A DNA stretch of 64,000 bases from Malus domestica. Its lineage: Eukaryota; Streptophyta; Magnoliopsida; Rosales; Rosaceae. The notes below the pieces were generated by a model. The model had not been told where the DNA came from, made no database searches, and saw only the letters and a program-made list of their open reading frames with translations. The translations under genes and the position numbers were made by a program. Of the stretch, positions 1-10,228 are shown in pieces (position 1 is the stretch's first letter; each line of letters starts with the position of its first letter). Where the stretch lies: positions 28,487,001 through 28,551,000 of the forward strand of contig NC_091671.1 of NCBI RefSeq assembly GCF_042453785.1, given 5' to 3'.

Positions 1-640
1 CAACCAGGTGATGAAATGTACAACCTGTACTCTCCTTCATGCCACCAACCAGGTGATGAAGTGTACAACCCGTACTCTAATATCATTTGGAAACTTGCCA
101 CTCATGCCACCAACTAAGTGAAGAAGGAACTCATCTTCGTGCCACCAACCAGGTGATGAAATGTACAACCCGTACTCTCCTTCATGCCACCAACCAGGTG
201 ATGAAATGTACAACCCGTACTATAATATCATTTGGCAACTTGCCACTCATGCCACCAACCAGGTGAAGAAAGAACTCATCTTCATGCCACAAACCAGGTG
301 ATGAAATGTACAACCCGTACTCTCCTTTGCCACTCATGCCACTAACTAGGTGAAGAAGGAACCCATCTTCATGCCACCAACCAGGTAATGAAATGTACAA
401 CCCGTACTCTCCTTCATGCCACCAACCAGGTGATGAAATGTACAACCCGTACTCTAATATCATTTGGCAACTTGCCATTCATACCACCAACCAGGTGAAA
501 AAAGAACTCATCATCGTGCCACTAACCAGGTGATGAAATGTAATGAAAGGTGATGAAGGAACTCACCTTCGTACCACCAACCAAGTGATGAAAGCAACTC
601 ACTATTCATTCCACCTACCAAAAGACAAGTGGTACAACTT
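1..640. repeat. Complex minisatellite array
   Basis: Imperfect tandem copies of a unit built from three blocks: a 'ccaccaaccaggtgatgaa' block, a 'gtacaacccgtactc' block and an 'aatatcatttggcaacttg' block. The blocks recur in variable order, so spacing is irregular rather than fixed. The array runs off the left edge. The gtacaacc-gtac block is a small inverted repeat. The short open frames across it are made of the repeat and look non-coding. It probably belongs to the same decayed LTR element as the repeats up to 6298; that link is an inference from adjacency. Confidence 0.85.
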
Positions 641-868
641 GTACATGTGAACTCCTAGCATTCACAAATAATCAAAAACCCTCAAGCTTGACAACTTAAC
701 TAGGGGAGCACTTATGCCTAACGAGAGTTATAGTCACCAACAAAGTTTTATTGCAAGTCAACAACAACTTTAGTGCATGGCATACGAAGATCAAGCTATT
801 CAGCCCTCTTGCATCTGCTTCAGACATTTCCCCTCTGTAACAATGCAAACACTACAACTCGTAGAAAG
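641..868. other. Unique spacer between two tandem arrays
   Basis: Non-repetitive sequence joining the minisatellite to the 95-bp array. No coding potential or recognisable motif. It is probably internal sequence of the same retroelement. Confidence 0.4.
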
Positions 869-1530
869 TTTCACACTCTTGATCAAGACAGTGTGAAGCA
901 AAACCAATTTATGGTGCCAACAAGAGCTTCATCAAATGAGTTCAACCACAATTCTCAAAAGCTTCACACACTCTTGATCAAGATAATGTGAAGAAAAACC
1001 AATTTATGGTGCTAACAAGAGCTTCATCAATGGAAGGCAACCATAATTCTCAAAAGCTTCACACGCTCTTGATCAAGACAGTGTGAAGCAAAATCAATTT
1101 ATGGTGCCAACAAAAGCTTCATTAAATGAGTTCAACCACAATTCTCAAAAGCTTCACACACTCTTGATCATAATAATGTGAAGCAAAACCAATTTATGGT
1201 GCCAACAAGAGGTTCATCAATGGAGGGTAACCACAATTCTCAAAAGCTTCACACGCTCTTGATCAAGACAGTGTGAAGCAAAACCAATTTATGATGCCAA
1301 CAAAAACTTCATCAAAGGAATTCAATCATAATTCTCAAAAGCTTCACACACTTTTGATCAAGACAGTGTGAAGCAAAACCAATTTATGGTGCCAACAAGA
1401 GCTTCATCAATGGAGGGCAACCACAATTCTCAAAAGCTTCACACACTCTTGATCAAGATAGTGTGAAGCAAAACCAATTTATGGTGCCAACAAAAGCTTC
1501 ATCAATGGAGGGCAACTACAATTCTCAAAC
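869..1530. repeat. 95-bp tandem array with an inverted-repeat core
   Basis: The core 'cttcacac...cttgatcaag' recurs at about 962, 1057, 1152, 1247, 1342 and 1437, an exact 95-base period, with an earlier shorter copy near 870. Each unit holds a near-palindrome centred on TTGATCAA, followed by an 'accaatttatggtgccaac' block and a 'gcttcatcaatggag' block. Open frames in this stretch simply read the repeat and are not supported as genes. Confidence 0.9.
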
Positions 1531-1730
1531 ATTCGAGGCAAATTCAAGACTGTTCGAAGCAAATTCAATTTATATGGTTCATCCAAACCTTCGACTACTA
1601 CAAGGTGTGGCTTGCATCATAATCTCTTACTCAACAGTGTGGAAGCAAAATTTTTATATGTTGTCTCTCCCACATTTTCAAATTTTTAGTTTCCAAAAAA
1701 AAAAAAAGGGAAATTCAACAAAAGCTCATC

Positions 1731-2240
1731 AATGGAGGACAACTACAAATTCTCAAAAGCTTCACACTATCTTGATCAAGATAGTGTGAAGCAAAATCAA
1801 TTCGTGGTACCCAACAAAGCTTCACCAACAAAAGTTTCATCAATGGAGGACAACTACAAATTCTAAAAAACTTCACACTATCTTGATCATGATAGTGTGA
1901 AGCAAAATCAATTCATGGTACCCAACAAAAGCTTCAACTCCATAGCTTCACCTACAAAGCTTCAACTCCAAAGCTTCACCTACAAAAGCTTCACGCACAA
2001 TAGCTTCACCTACAAAAGCTTCACCCATAAAAGCTTCACAGACAAAAGCTTCACAAACAAAAGCTTCATCCACCACAAAAGCTTCACCCATAAAAGTTTC
2101 ACCAACAAAAGCTTCCCCCACCACAAAAGCTTCACCCACAAAAACTTCCCTCACAAAATCTTCACCTACAAAGCTTAAACACAAAAGCTTCACCTACAAA
2201 AGCTTCACACTATCTTGATCAAGATAGTGTGAAGCAAAAT
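1731..2240. repeat. Diverged array copies with perfect 34-bp palindromes and AAGCTT-rich repeats
   Basis: Further copies of the palindromic core lie at 1759-1792, 1871-1902 and 2202-2235. The first and third are perfect 34-base palindromes around TTGATCAAG; the middle one has perfect 12-base arms around an imperfect centre. Between them (1925-2200) is an irregular run of 12-15 base units of the type 'aaaagcttcaccyac', each carrying an AAGCTT. Open frames on both strands here (for example 1897-2178) encode only the repeat. Confidence 0.88.
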
Positions 2241-2306
2241 CAATTCATGGTACCCAACAAAGCTTCAACCTCAAAGCTTCACCTACAAAGCTTCACATAT
2301 AAAGCT

Positions 2307-2310
<4 letters not shown>

Positions 2311-2346
<36 letters not shown>

Positions 2347-2440
2347 CGAAAATTCAAAAATTGGGAAATTCGAAAATTCAAAAATTCAAAATTTCAAAAT
2401 TTCAAAATTTCAAAAATTCGAAAATTCAAAAAAAAAAAAA
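2311..2440. repeat. (TA)n microsatellite and A-rich low-complexity tract
   Basis: A pure (TA)n run at 2311-2343 is followed by repeated 'aaaattcaaaa' units and a poly-A run to about 2447. Simple repeats only. Confidence 0.95.
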
Positions 2441-2589
2441 AAAAAAAAGCCTAGGCCTCATCTTCTTTGGGCCTAACAACTTTCATAACAAATATATATG
2501 AAGGAAGAGTTTTGTTAGAAAGGAAAATGGTAAAGTTTTGTTACTTTGGAAACTTGGCTACTAGTAAGACACCTTCTTCGTCAACTCCC

Positions 2590-2745
2590 TCGACCGGAGA
2601 CTTGGGAGACTCCTACCCTATGCTACTGCACCTTGATACTCGGAAGTCTCATGACCACTCAGTGACATGGATTTTTTCAAGTCTCCAACTGAAAAGTTTT
2701 CCTCACTCGGGAAATTAAGGGAGCACTACCTCAACCTACATGATT
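2590..2745 (+). repeat. Direct-repeat copy of the sequence that precedes the 3' LTR
   Basis: Words such as 'gacttgg-agactcctac', 'tcggaagtctcatga', 'agtctccaactga' and 'cctcactcgggaa-ttaaggga' occur here and again, in the same order, between about 5485 and 5785, with indels. This is an internal duplication in the decayed LTR element. Which copy is original cannot be told by eye. Confidence 0.6.
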
Positions 2746-2928
2746 CACTCACAAAGCTTCAACATATAAGATTCAACAAAAGGAAAAATTCAAAGAACTT
2801 AGTGAAGAAGGTCTTGGTGTATTTAACACAATACGTTGAAATGAAGCAAAGCTTGTTTATTGATATCTCTGATAAGTTACAAATATTTACATATACATGA
2901 ATCAAAATAAACAAACAAGAGGGAGCCT

Positions 2929-3622
2929 TCATAAAGGTTGCTCAGGAGAAGTCTCAGCAGTCGGCAGAGCCCCAAAAAGAGGAGGCACCAGAGGGTGATT
3001 ACTCGGAGCCTCAGTACTAGGCAAAACCCCAGAAGGAAGAGGCACCAAAGGTTGATCATTTGGAGCTTCATTACGCAGTACAGCCCTAGAAAAAGAAGGC
3101 ATTAACCCACACAATCCTCTGATGATCAAGTAAAATCTGACCATCAGATTCCTGCAGCTGGTCGAGCTTCCTCTTCATGTTTGTAGCATAGTCATATGCG
3201 AGCATGTGCAACTGTTTATTCTTATGCTTGAGCCCTCTGATCTCCTGTTTAAGACTTATCACTTTACCCGCTAATGATTCAACTTGGCGGGTTCGAGCAA
3301 ATAGGCGTTAGGCCATATTAGACACCGAACCTGCACACTGAACACTGAAAGCCAGAGAATCCTTAACAGCCAACTCATCAGACCGTTTGGAAAGTAGTCT
3401 GTTATCTTTGGGAGTGAGAATGTTCCTGGCCACCACTGCAACGGTCATATCGTTCTTCATCACATATTCCCCAACAGTAAGATGACCAGTATGGGATAAG
3501 AAGGATGGGCGCCATATATTATCTTGAGAAGGCATGGCTGCCTCTTTACCAAAGTTCAAGTCAAAATGACGATCGAATGGGCCAGACATTCTCAAAAATG
3601 ATGAAGGAGAAATGAGGTGCAA
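2929..3622 (-). pseudogene. Degenerate gag-like ORF of a non-autonomous LTR element
   Basis: On the minus strand a 104-codon frame begins at 3622 and meets a TAA at 3308-3310. Translation continues past that stop in the same frame through a Lys/Glu/Leu-rich, coiled-coil-like stretch (about 3307-3150). The reading then moves to another frame that ends at 2929 with a Pro-rich tail of repeated 'PLVP' motifs. One nonsense codon plus one frameshift therefore break a protein of roughly 230 residues. The composition suggests a retroelement structural protein. There is no zinc knuckle, protease or RT nearby. Its strand is opposite to the TATA-bearing LTR at 5786-6298, which is odd for a simple gag gene. 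Assignment is tentative. Confidence 0.5.
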
Positions 3623-3724
3623 TAAATCTCTGAAGTAAGGGGAAAATTCCTACAAGCAATAACTCTCTGAATGTACTTCTTGAACACAATTGGTGCACTT
3701 ATAAAAGAAAGGGCAACAGGGCCG

Positions 3725-4700
3725 TTAGTTCAAAAATCAAAGAGGCACCACTTTCCGGATTCCGAAGACGCACCACTTTCCACACGCAACATCAGCTCCT
3801 TGGGTACCACATATAACTTTGCCAAAGATTTCTGACAAAGTTTAGACACATAAATTTTGAAGGTCCAGCTACTACTATTACCCACAAGGGTAAAGGAACA
3901 GCATCACTGCTTGATAACTAGAAAGTCCTAATGTGTGTCAACCTCCGTGCTCCGTGCTCCGTGGCAAGGCAGATTGGCAAAAATGCCCAACCTTTACTCA
4001 CATTAGAGAAAACACTCCCAACAAGATTGCTTCTTAAAAATCGAAGAGGCACAGCCTTTCGAATCTCGAGAGCCAAACTCCCAACAGGATTACTTTCTCA
4101 AAAATCGAAGAGACACTGCTATCTGAATCTCAAGAGTCGGACTCCTAACAAGATTGCTTTCTCAAAAATCGAAGAGGCACCGCTCTCCAAATCTCGAGAG
4201 CGAGACTCCTAACAGGATTACGTGCTCAAAAATCGAAGAGGCACCGCCTCCGAATCTCGAAGGCCAGACTCCCAACAGGATTACTTTCTCAAAAATCGAA
4301 TAGACACTACTCTCCGAATCTCAAGAGTCAGACTCCCAACAAGATTGCTTTCTAAAAAATCGAAGAGGCACCGTTCTCTGAATCTCGAGAGCCAGATCCT
4401 CGACAGGATTGCTTGTTTGAAAACCGAAGATGCACCGCTCTCCGAACTTTGAGAGCCAGATTTCCTTGGATGAAGCTTGTCTGCAATCTTCACATGCAAC
4501 ATCAGCTTTCCAGATACCACAGATCACTTTTTCAAAATGCTCTGACAAAGTTAAAACACATGAAGTTTGCAGCTCCCACTACATTGCTATGACCAAGAAG
4601 GGTAAAGGAATAGCACTACTACTTGTTGTTAGGGAGACTCCTATATATGTCGACCTTCATCCTCCACAGTCAGGCATACCTGCAAATAAAAAAAAATGCC
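3725..4700. repeat. Internal duplication flanking a 64-bp tandem array
   Basis: The segment about 3735-3995 (words 'caacatcagct', 'tctgacaaagtt', 'gggtaaaggaa') recurs at about 4490-4705. Between the two copies lies the 64-bp array, so the array sits inside a longer diverged direct duplication. No gene is supported here. Confidence 0.6.
4015..4470. repeat. 64-bp tandem array, about seven copies
   Basis: The block 'aaaatcgaagaggcac' followed by 'gaatctcgagagccagac' recurs at about 4036, 4100, 4164, 4228, 4292, 4356 and 4420. Because 64 is not a multiple of three, each copy is read in a shifting frame, which explains the overlapping spurious ORFs on both strands. Confidence 0.88.
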
Positions 4701-4705
4701 CAACT

Positions 4706-5485
4706 TTTCTTCACATCCGAGAGGGCACTCTCAGCAAAGTCTCTCGAAATACTCAGTTTCTTTTCCTTCCAATAATACCTCTGCAAACAAGCCACACCAG
4801 AGCAAGAGTATCTCATATCATCAGGGTTAAAAGCAAGAGTATCTTATATCATGCTTGTTCCCTGTCTTTTCCTTTGACCTTGTTCTTACTTGCAAGATAA
4901 GGAGAAAGAGAGCAATCAGTCAGCACTTGGAATCAAGCTTCCAGTTAAAAACTGACTGCCTGGAACCCCTTGCCTAATTACTTACCTGGCATTGCTCTCG
5001 AGTACCCATCTTCAACATCTTATGCTTCTAGAGAATATACCACATCTGCCTGAGGAACATATAGGGTAAGTGAGAAGGATACAAGGAAGCATGTAGATAC
5101 AAGCATAATAGAACACGTGCCGATACATCCAATACTTTGTCAACAACAAAAGTATCCCATATCATCAGGGTCGAACGTATTCTAGATTTGATGGACTTGT
5201 TTTAACCCTCAAATTCTTGAGTTGGCCTTATACTCTAGAGGAAACCATAAAACCCTTCAGCCCAGTTCAAGAATAAGCATGTGAAAAGTTACTTCTTCAA
5301 AAGCAAAAATATCTCATATCATCTCTTCTCCATTTGCTTCTCCTTATCCTTGTTGCTGTTTACGACACAAGGAGAATAAGGACAATCAACCGAAAGCCGA
5401 AGTCGAACCTCCGATCCAGGTTGCTTGCTTGGAAGTCTGATTGCTTACCTTGTCTGTTACCTCTTTCGACAAATCTCCTAGCTTA
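4706..5485. other. Internal non-coding sequence of the decayed LTR element
   Basis: No recognisable protein on either strand. Repeated words such as 'agagtatctcatatcatc' (near 4806, 4848 and 5310) suggest further old internal duplication. Confidence 0.4.
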
Positions 5486-5785
5486 GCGACTTGGGGGACT
5501 CCTACTATAGGGCTTGTATCGCACTTGACCAAGCCCGAAACTACAAGTAAGCTTCAAGTGAAATTGATACATTACCTTGTGCATTTTCATCGATTAAAGA
5601 TACCACCCCTGGATGAAGGAAAAGTACTTCCAGAGAAGATGTCACATCTACATATGAGACAAATAAGGCAAGTGAAAATGATACCACACTTCGGTACTTA
5701 GAAGTTTCGTGATTACTCAATAGCTTGGATCTTGCAAGTCTCCAACTGAGGAACTTCCCTCACTCGGGAACTTAAGGGAACACTG

Positions 5786-6298
5786 TTTGTACCATACTTG
5801 ACCAATCCCGAAACTACTGAGCACCGGTCAATGTTATACCGTCAAGGACCCAGAAGAGTTTCCTTCCAACCAGGAGGCCAATCACAGTGCGATGTGTGTC
5901 GACATCAGAAGCCAATCATAACGCGACACGTGTCAACATCAGAAGCCAATCACAACACAACACTTGTCAATGTCAGAATGAAACTAGAAACTCTCTTCTA
6001 TAAATAGAGATCATTCTCTTACAATATTTGCAGATGTCATTTGTACTAAATCATTCACTTGTACTCACTAAAGAAGAGCTTGAACCTATGTACTTGTGTA
6101 AACCCTTCACAATTAATGAGAACTACTCTACTAAGTGGACGTAGCCAATCTGGGTGAACCACGTACATCTTGTGTTTGCTTCCCTATCTCTATCCATTTA
6201 CATACTTATCCATACTAGTGACTGGAGCAATCTAGTGAAGGTCACAAACTTAACACTTTCTGTTGTACCAAAGTCCCCACTGATTTTGTGCATCAACA
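5786..6298 (+). repeat. Probable 3' LTR of the decayed element
   Basis: The segment begins with TGTTTGTACC and ends with CATCAACA, the usual TG...CA termini. Just upstream is a purine run (aacttaaggga) that could be a polypurine tract. Inside are a TATA box (about 5997-6006), near-duplicate 'gaagccaatca' words spaced about 36 bases apart (5910-5955), and a downstream stretch ending in 'aatgagaactact' that could be the R/U5 region. No 5' LTR is in the window, so the left boundary is uncertain: an earlier TG after the 'cttgggggact' run near 5490 is also possible. Confidence 0.55.
5997..6006 (+). promoter_or_regulatory. TATA box in the LTR
   Basis: 'tctataaatagag' is a near-ideal plant TATA motif, about 200 bases into the LTR-like segment. 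It is the only obvious promoter signal in the first 8 kb and points rightward, away from the antisense gag-like ORF. Confidence 0.55.
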
Positions 6299-6532
6299 AA
6301 TACTAATTTCAATTTTTAGTATGTCTTCTAGAAATCTGTGAGGTTTGAATATTTGAATAATCAAGAATCCAAGATACATAACTTAAGTACTAGATCAATC
6401 ATTAAGTAGCTCAAAAACTACTCAACTTAGTCGCAGAAAGGGCATAATAATTAAACAGATCCAAAATAAGGGAAAGGATCATGACAAGGAACAATAGTAT
6501 TCTTTTCTGCCCACCTAACGAACACCTTGAAC

Positions 6533-6738
6533 TGAAGGAAAGGGATCCTCTTCATATCCTTCCACCTAATCCTTCTCATCAAACAATATGAGCATTTGAA
6601 ATTTGATCCAACGGCTAAAGTTATTATAATTTTTAAAGTGTGCCCGTGTTTTTAACCGTTGTATCAAATTTTAAGGATTTGAATTGTTTGATGAGAAAAA
6701 TTAGGTAAAAATGATTTGGAGAGGATTTCTTTGCCCAA
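6533..6738. mobile_element. Foldback MITE
   Basis: Left arm words 'gatcctcttcatatcc', 'cacctaatccttctcatc' and 'aaatttgatccaacggc' reappear as reverse complement in the right arm ('aaccgttgtatcaaattt', 'gtttgatgagaaaaattag', 'ggagaggatttctttg'). The arms are about 80 bases each around a short loop. No coding sequence. The short minus-strand ORF overlapping it is not a gene. Confidence 0.7.
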
Positions 6739-7009
6739 CTTAAGGCAATTGTTGTTCGTAAACAAATACACTTGTTTTGTAAGCAAGGAACTTGATTAAG
6801 ATTAATTGAATTCATAGGCAGATATGGATAATGCTTCTAATTACATAATGGATGTACTAAATGACAAAGGGACAGTCCCCACCTTATAATTACATCTTGG
6901 TTGTACTCATTGAAAAAAAAAATAGAAAAGAAATTCTGTGCTCTTTTTATTTTCAAACAAAACTACGAAAATCATGAAAAAAAGCTCCAATCGTATAAAC
7001 ACAAATTTT

Positions 7010-7195
7010 AAGACTGCAAAACCACAGTTCAATTATCTTCTGCACTCATTTTATATGTGGTTTTTGTGACCTCTCTAACTTTTTGACACCTATTAAGTTT
7101 TGGTTCTGTTAGTGGATAAGTGTCATGATTTTAAACAGGCCTTAAAGATGTCACATACACGTATGAGTGCAGAAGATTTGAACTAAAACTAAAGC
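7010..7195. mobile_element. MITE with terminal inverted repeats
   Basis: The left end carries 'agttcaattatcttctgcac' continuing into 'actcat', and the right end carries its inverse 'atgagtgcagaagattt' followed by 'gaactaaaact'. Roughly 35-40 base imperfect terminal inverted repeats around a non-coding centre. Confidence 0.65.
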
Positions 7196-7433
7196 ATATC
7201 AAATTTACACAAACAATTAGATTAAGTCATAAGGACTTGTTGTATTGCGAGGTATTAAGTTAGAGTTTCACATCGAATAATTAAGAAATCTACATGAGCC
7301 TATATAAAAACTTGGGCTACTCCATCTATTTTGAATTAACTTAAAATGAAATTTAACTTTTTGAATATATGCTAAGACAAAAATAAGAAAATATTAAAGG
7401 GTAGGAGAAGACTTGTTCTTCCTCCTCCTTTTT

Positions 7434-7611
7434 TTATTTTTTTTATTTTTTAACAAGTAATATGATCTACAATAAGGAGGCGGAGGAGTGAGTCAAGTCT
7501 CACAATGAGCTAACAATAATGTGGTTTGAATTCACCTTTGGAGATAATCGAATATAAGACCTCTCACTTACAAATAAAGAGAGATATCATTAGACCGCAG
7601 AACTAAGGGGC
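7434..7611 (-). mobile_element. SINE-like element, copy 1, with 17-bp target-site duplication
   Basis: On the minus strand the element runs from 'ccccttagttctgcggtcta' near 7611 to a poly-A tail (the T-run at 7434-7455 on the plus strand). It is flanked by the same 17 bases, TCTTCCTCCTCCTTTTT, at 7417-7433 and 7612-7628. The 5' part has tRNA-like box A ('ggtctaatgatat') and box B ('tattcgattatc') spacing. Related copies occur at 13139, 45962, 46725, 42595 and 59050. Confidence 0.75.
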
Positions 7612-7792
7612 TCTTCCTCCTCCTTTTTAAACCTTGTGATTTTCTCTTGTGCTATAAACATTAAATTGGTTAGTCTTTGATGTGTCCCCCTCAATGAATA
7701 AAAAACCAATATGAGAAAGTCATACAAGCAATAACCTCCAAACTATATATAAACTGTATTCAATTATTTTTGTCTCATAACATTCAATTTAT

Positions 7793-7895
7793 ATACAAAT
7801 TGGTTTGTAGCTCAAATGGTTAAAAGTGTATATTCATGTACTTAAGGTCTTCGATACAATCCTCCTCCCGCAATATCGCTTGTATAAAAAAAATA
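7793..7895 (+). mobile_element. tRNA-derived SINE-like sequence, second type
   Basis: 'tagctcaaatgg' at about 7808 is an exact fit to the Pol III box A pattern TRGYNNANNNGG. A degenerate box B ('ggtcttcgatacaatcc') follows about 35 bases later and the segment ends in a short A-run after 'gcttgtat'. No anticodon arm or mature tRNA fold is apparent, so this is a retroposed relic rather than a tRNA gene. Confidence 0.6.
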
Positions 7896-10228
7896 TGTAT
7901 TTGCAGTTCGTCTTGTACTTAATGCATATGTGTAATCAATAAAACTTATATGATGAGAACTTTAACAAAAAACTCCCGGTAATGCTCACTTAACGAAAAA
8001 CCATATTTTTACACTAAAAAGTCAATCCTGGTACTATTCATTTTATCCTTTATTTTGTAATTTTCGTTAAAACTCAAAGTTTTCAAAGCATTTTCATTAG
8101 TTTTCCTTATTATTTTTTGGTCAAATATTATTAGGAGCACTTTCAATTAAAAAGTGCTTTTATACTTGCGAAACACCCAGCCTTACTCAACATTATTATT
8201 ATTTTTTAATACAACGTAGTGGGGATAAGAATTTAGACTAAATTACAGAGTGGGGGTGTGACAGCCCGTCCCGAATGTGTATATTATTTTATCCTCGATA
8301 GCGTGGAAATTTCTTTTATACCTTTGGGCATTGAGTTATATTGTGTGGTGGTGTGGTTTAAGCTTAGGTTTTGGAATGATTTAATTTATTCCTAAGCTTG
8401 TGGAACTTAAGTTTTAGTTATTTTTGGTTTGGTTGGCCAAACCTGGACCTCACACACACACACCAACCAATCTCGTTGACCTTCTCTCTCTCTCGAAATT
8501 TTCTTCCATTTCCGTACAATTGTACAGTCGACCTCTTAATGAGCTTCACCAAGCACGGATCGAGGCTGTGAAGGTGACTTTCGTACTCCTTTCAAGCTCA
8601 GGAGTCGAGCAGTACTGTTGGTTGGATGTGAGGCCCTTGAAAACCCGAGAACCAGGAAACCCCCGAAAAGGTGCACAGTGACTCGACGTGATCACGAAGG
8701 TTTTAGGTAGTTTTGAGACTTAAGAAGGTTCTATTCTTGCTTTTCTAGCACGTGGGATCAATTTTGGAGTGGTTTTAACATTAGAACTCTTGGGTTTAGT
8801 GAGTTGTAAGGGTGGCCGGATTATCGTGATTTTTCCAGCGAGATTCCTTGAGTTTTATGACCTAAAAGTGGTAAGGTTTTGTTCCTCTAGTCCTAAGCTT
8901 CAATTTAGTATAAATTTCGTGAATTTTGGTTGAGAAATGAATAAGATATTGAAGTTCTAAGATTTTCCAGAAACCGGCGATTGCAGCGACACCGACGCCG
9001 GACTCCGGTGAACCAACGAATGAGGAGAATATTTCGTCAGGTAATTATAATGGTATATGCTGATTTTTAACGGAATATTTCCTAACGCCGTTAGGAAATC
9101 CGTTGGGTGTGCCAAGCACGTGCTTGCGCGTGGGTCACGCGTCTGGCCGTGCCTTGGTCGATGCGTGGGTGCTCGAAATTTTTTTCTAAAAATATGGGGA
9201 TGTTCCTGAAGTTGAGTAGGTCATGGTGGTATATTCAAATACCCCAATTGAGCTATGTATGAGAAGTTATTACCTAGATTTGTGTATGTGCTTTAAAATA
9301 ACGTTTATATAGTTGTTTTGCATATAGGTGAGACCTATCCTGAGGACGAGCGCAATCAAGCGAGACTCGGGGGCTACGACCCTTCCACATATCAGTGAGT
9401 GGGCTTTTGGTTTTCAGTATATACTTATATACTTGGTATTTTTCCCATAAAATGCGTTTAAATGAAATTATGTTTTGAAATGCCATGCATATTGATTTAT
9501 ATATAGAGTATGAATTAGTATAGTATGCATAAATATGATTTGACATTGTGGACACTCAGGTGAGTACCAGGTAAGTTGTAGACTGTTTATATGTGATTTG
9601 ATGATTATGTGAGATGTGTTGAGAATTTATATGCACCTCGGTGTTAGCGCTCCCGTCCGTGGTTAATGGCACAGTCTTTCACATGGTGTTCACCTCTCTC
9701 ACCATACGCTCACCTTGGATCCAAGTTAGGTGCACAGTCTTGTCGTACAAACCACTATAGGTGGTTCCGACTCGTAGTTGACCCACAATTATTCGCACGG
9801 TCTTCACGTGATCGTAGCACTAGAGAGTATTTATTTACACCCAGTCCTGTAGTATAAACCACCTTAAGTGGTTCCGACTCATGTGCAGGCATACTTGTTG
9901 AGATATAGACTCAGCCGTACAAGCCACCTTAGGTGGATTCGGCTGATATGTTGTTTCTCATGAGTTACTTATTCTGTTATTTTGAGATATTTGGCATGGC
10001 ATACTTATGAATATTGTTTTCTGATCATGGTTTTGAGATATGTATACATTCTATTTCTGGGAAATTATACAGGTTTTATGGCAAGGAGTTAGAACTTTTG
10101 ATAAATGAAACAGTTTTGAAAATCTTTATTTTTGCCCACTCACACTTTCTGTTTTACGCCCCTCCAGGTTTTAAGTAAGAGTGCTGGTTGGTGGCTTATG
10201 AGGAACTCACGGCAGCTCTGATAGATTA

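Noticed and set aside
182..478. 98-codon minus-strand ORF in the left minisatellite
   Set aside because: It encodes only the repeat unit over and over; no independent evidence for a protein.
869..1530. Regular 95-bp repeats that superficially recall a CRISPR array
   Set aside because: The whole unit repeats, with no unique spacers, and the host is a eukaryote.
3931..4900. Several overlapping ORFs of 75-156 codons
   Set aside because: They read through the 64-bp array or its flanks in shifting frames; no domain.
7793..7895. Possible tRNA gene
   Set aside because: Box A is good, but there is no acceptor stem, anticodon arm or intact box B; it fits a SINE relic better.
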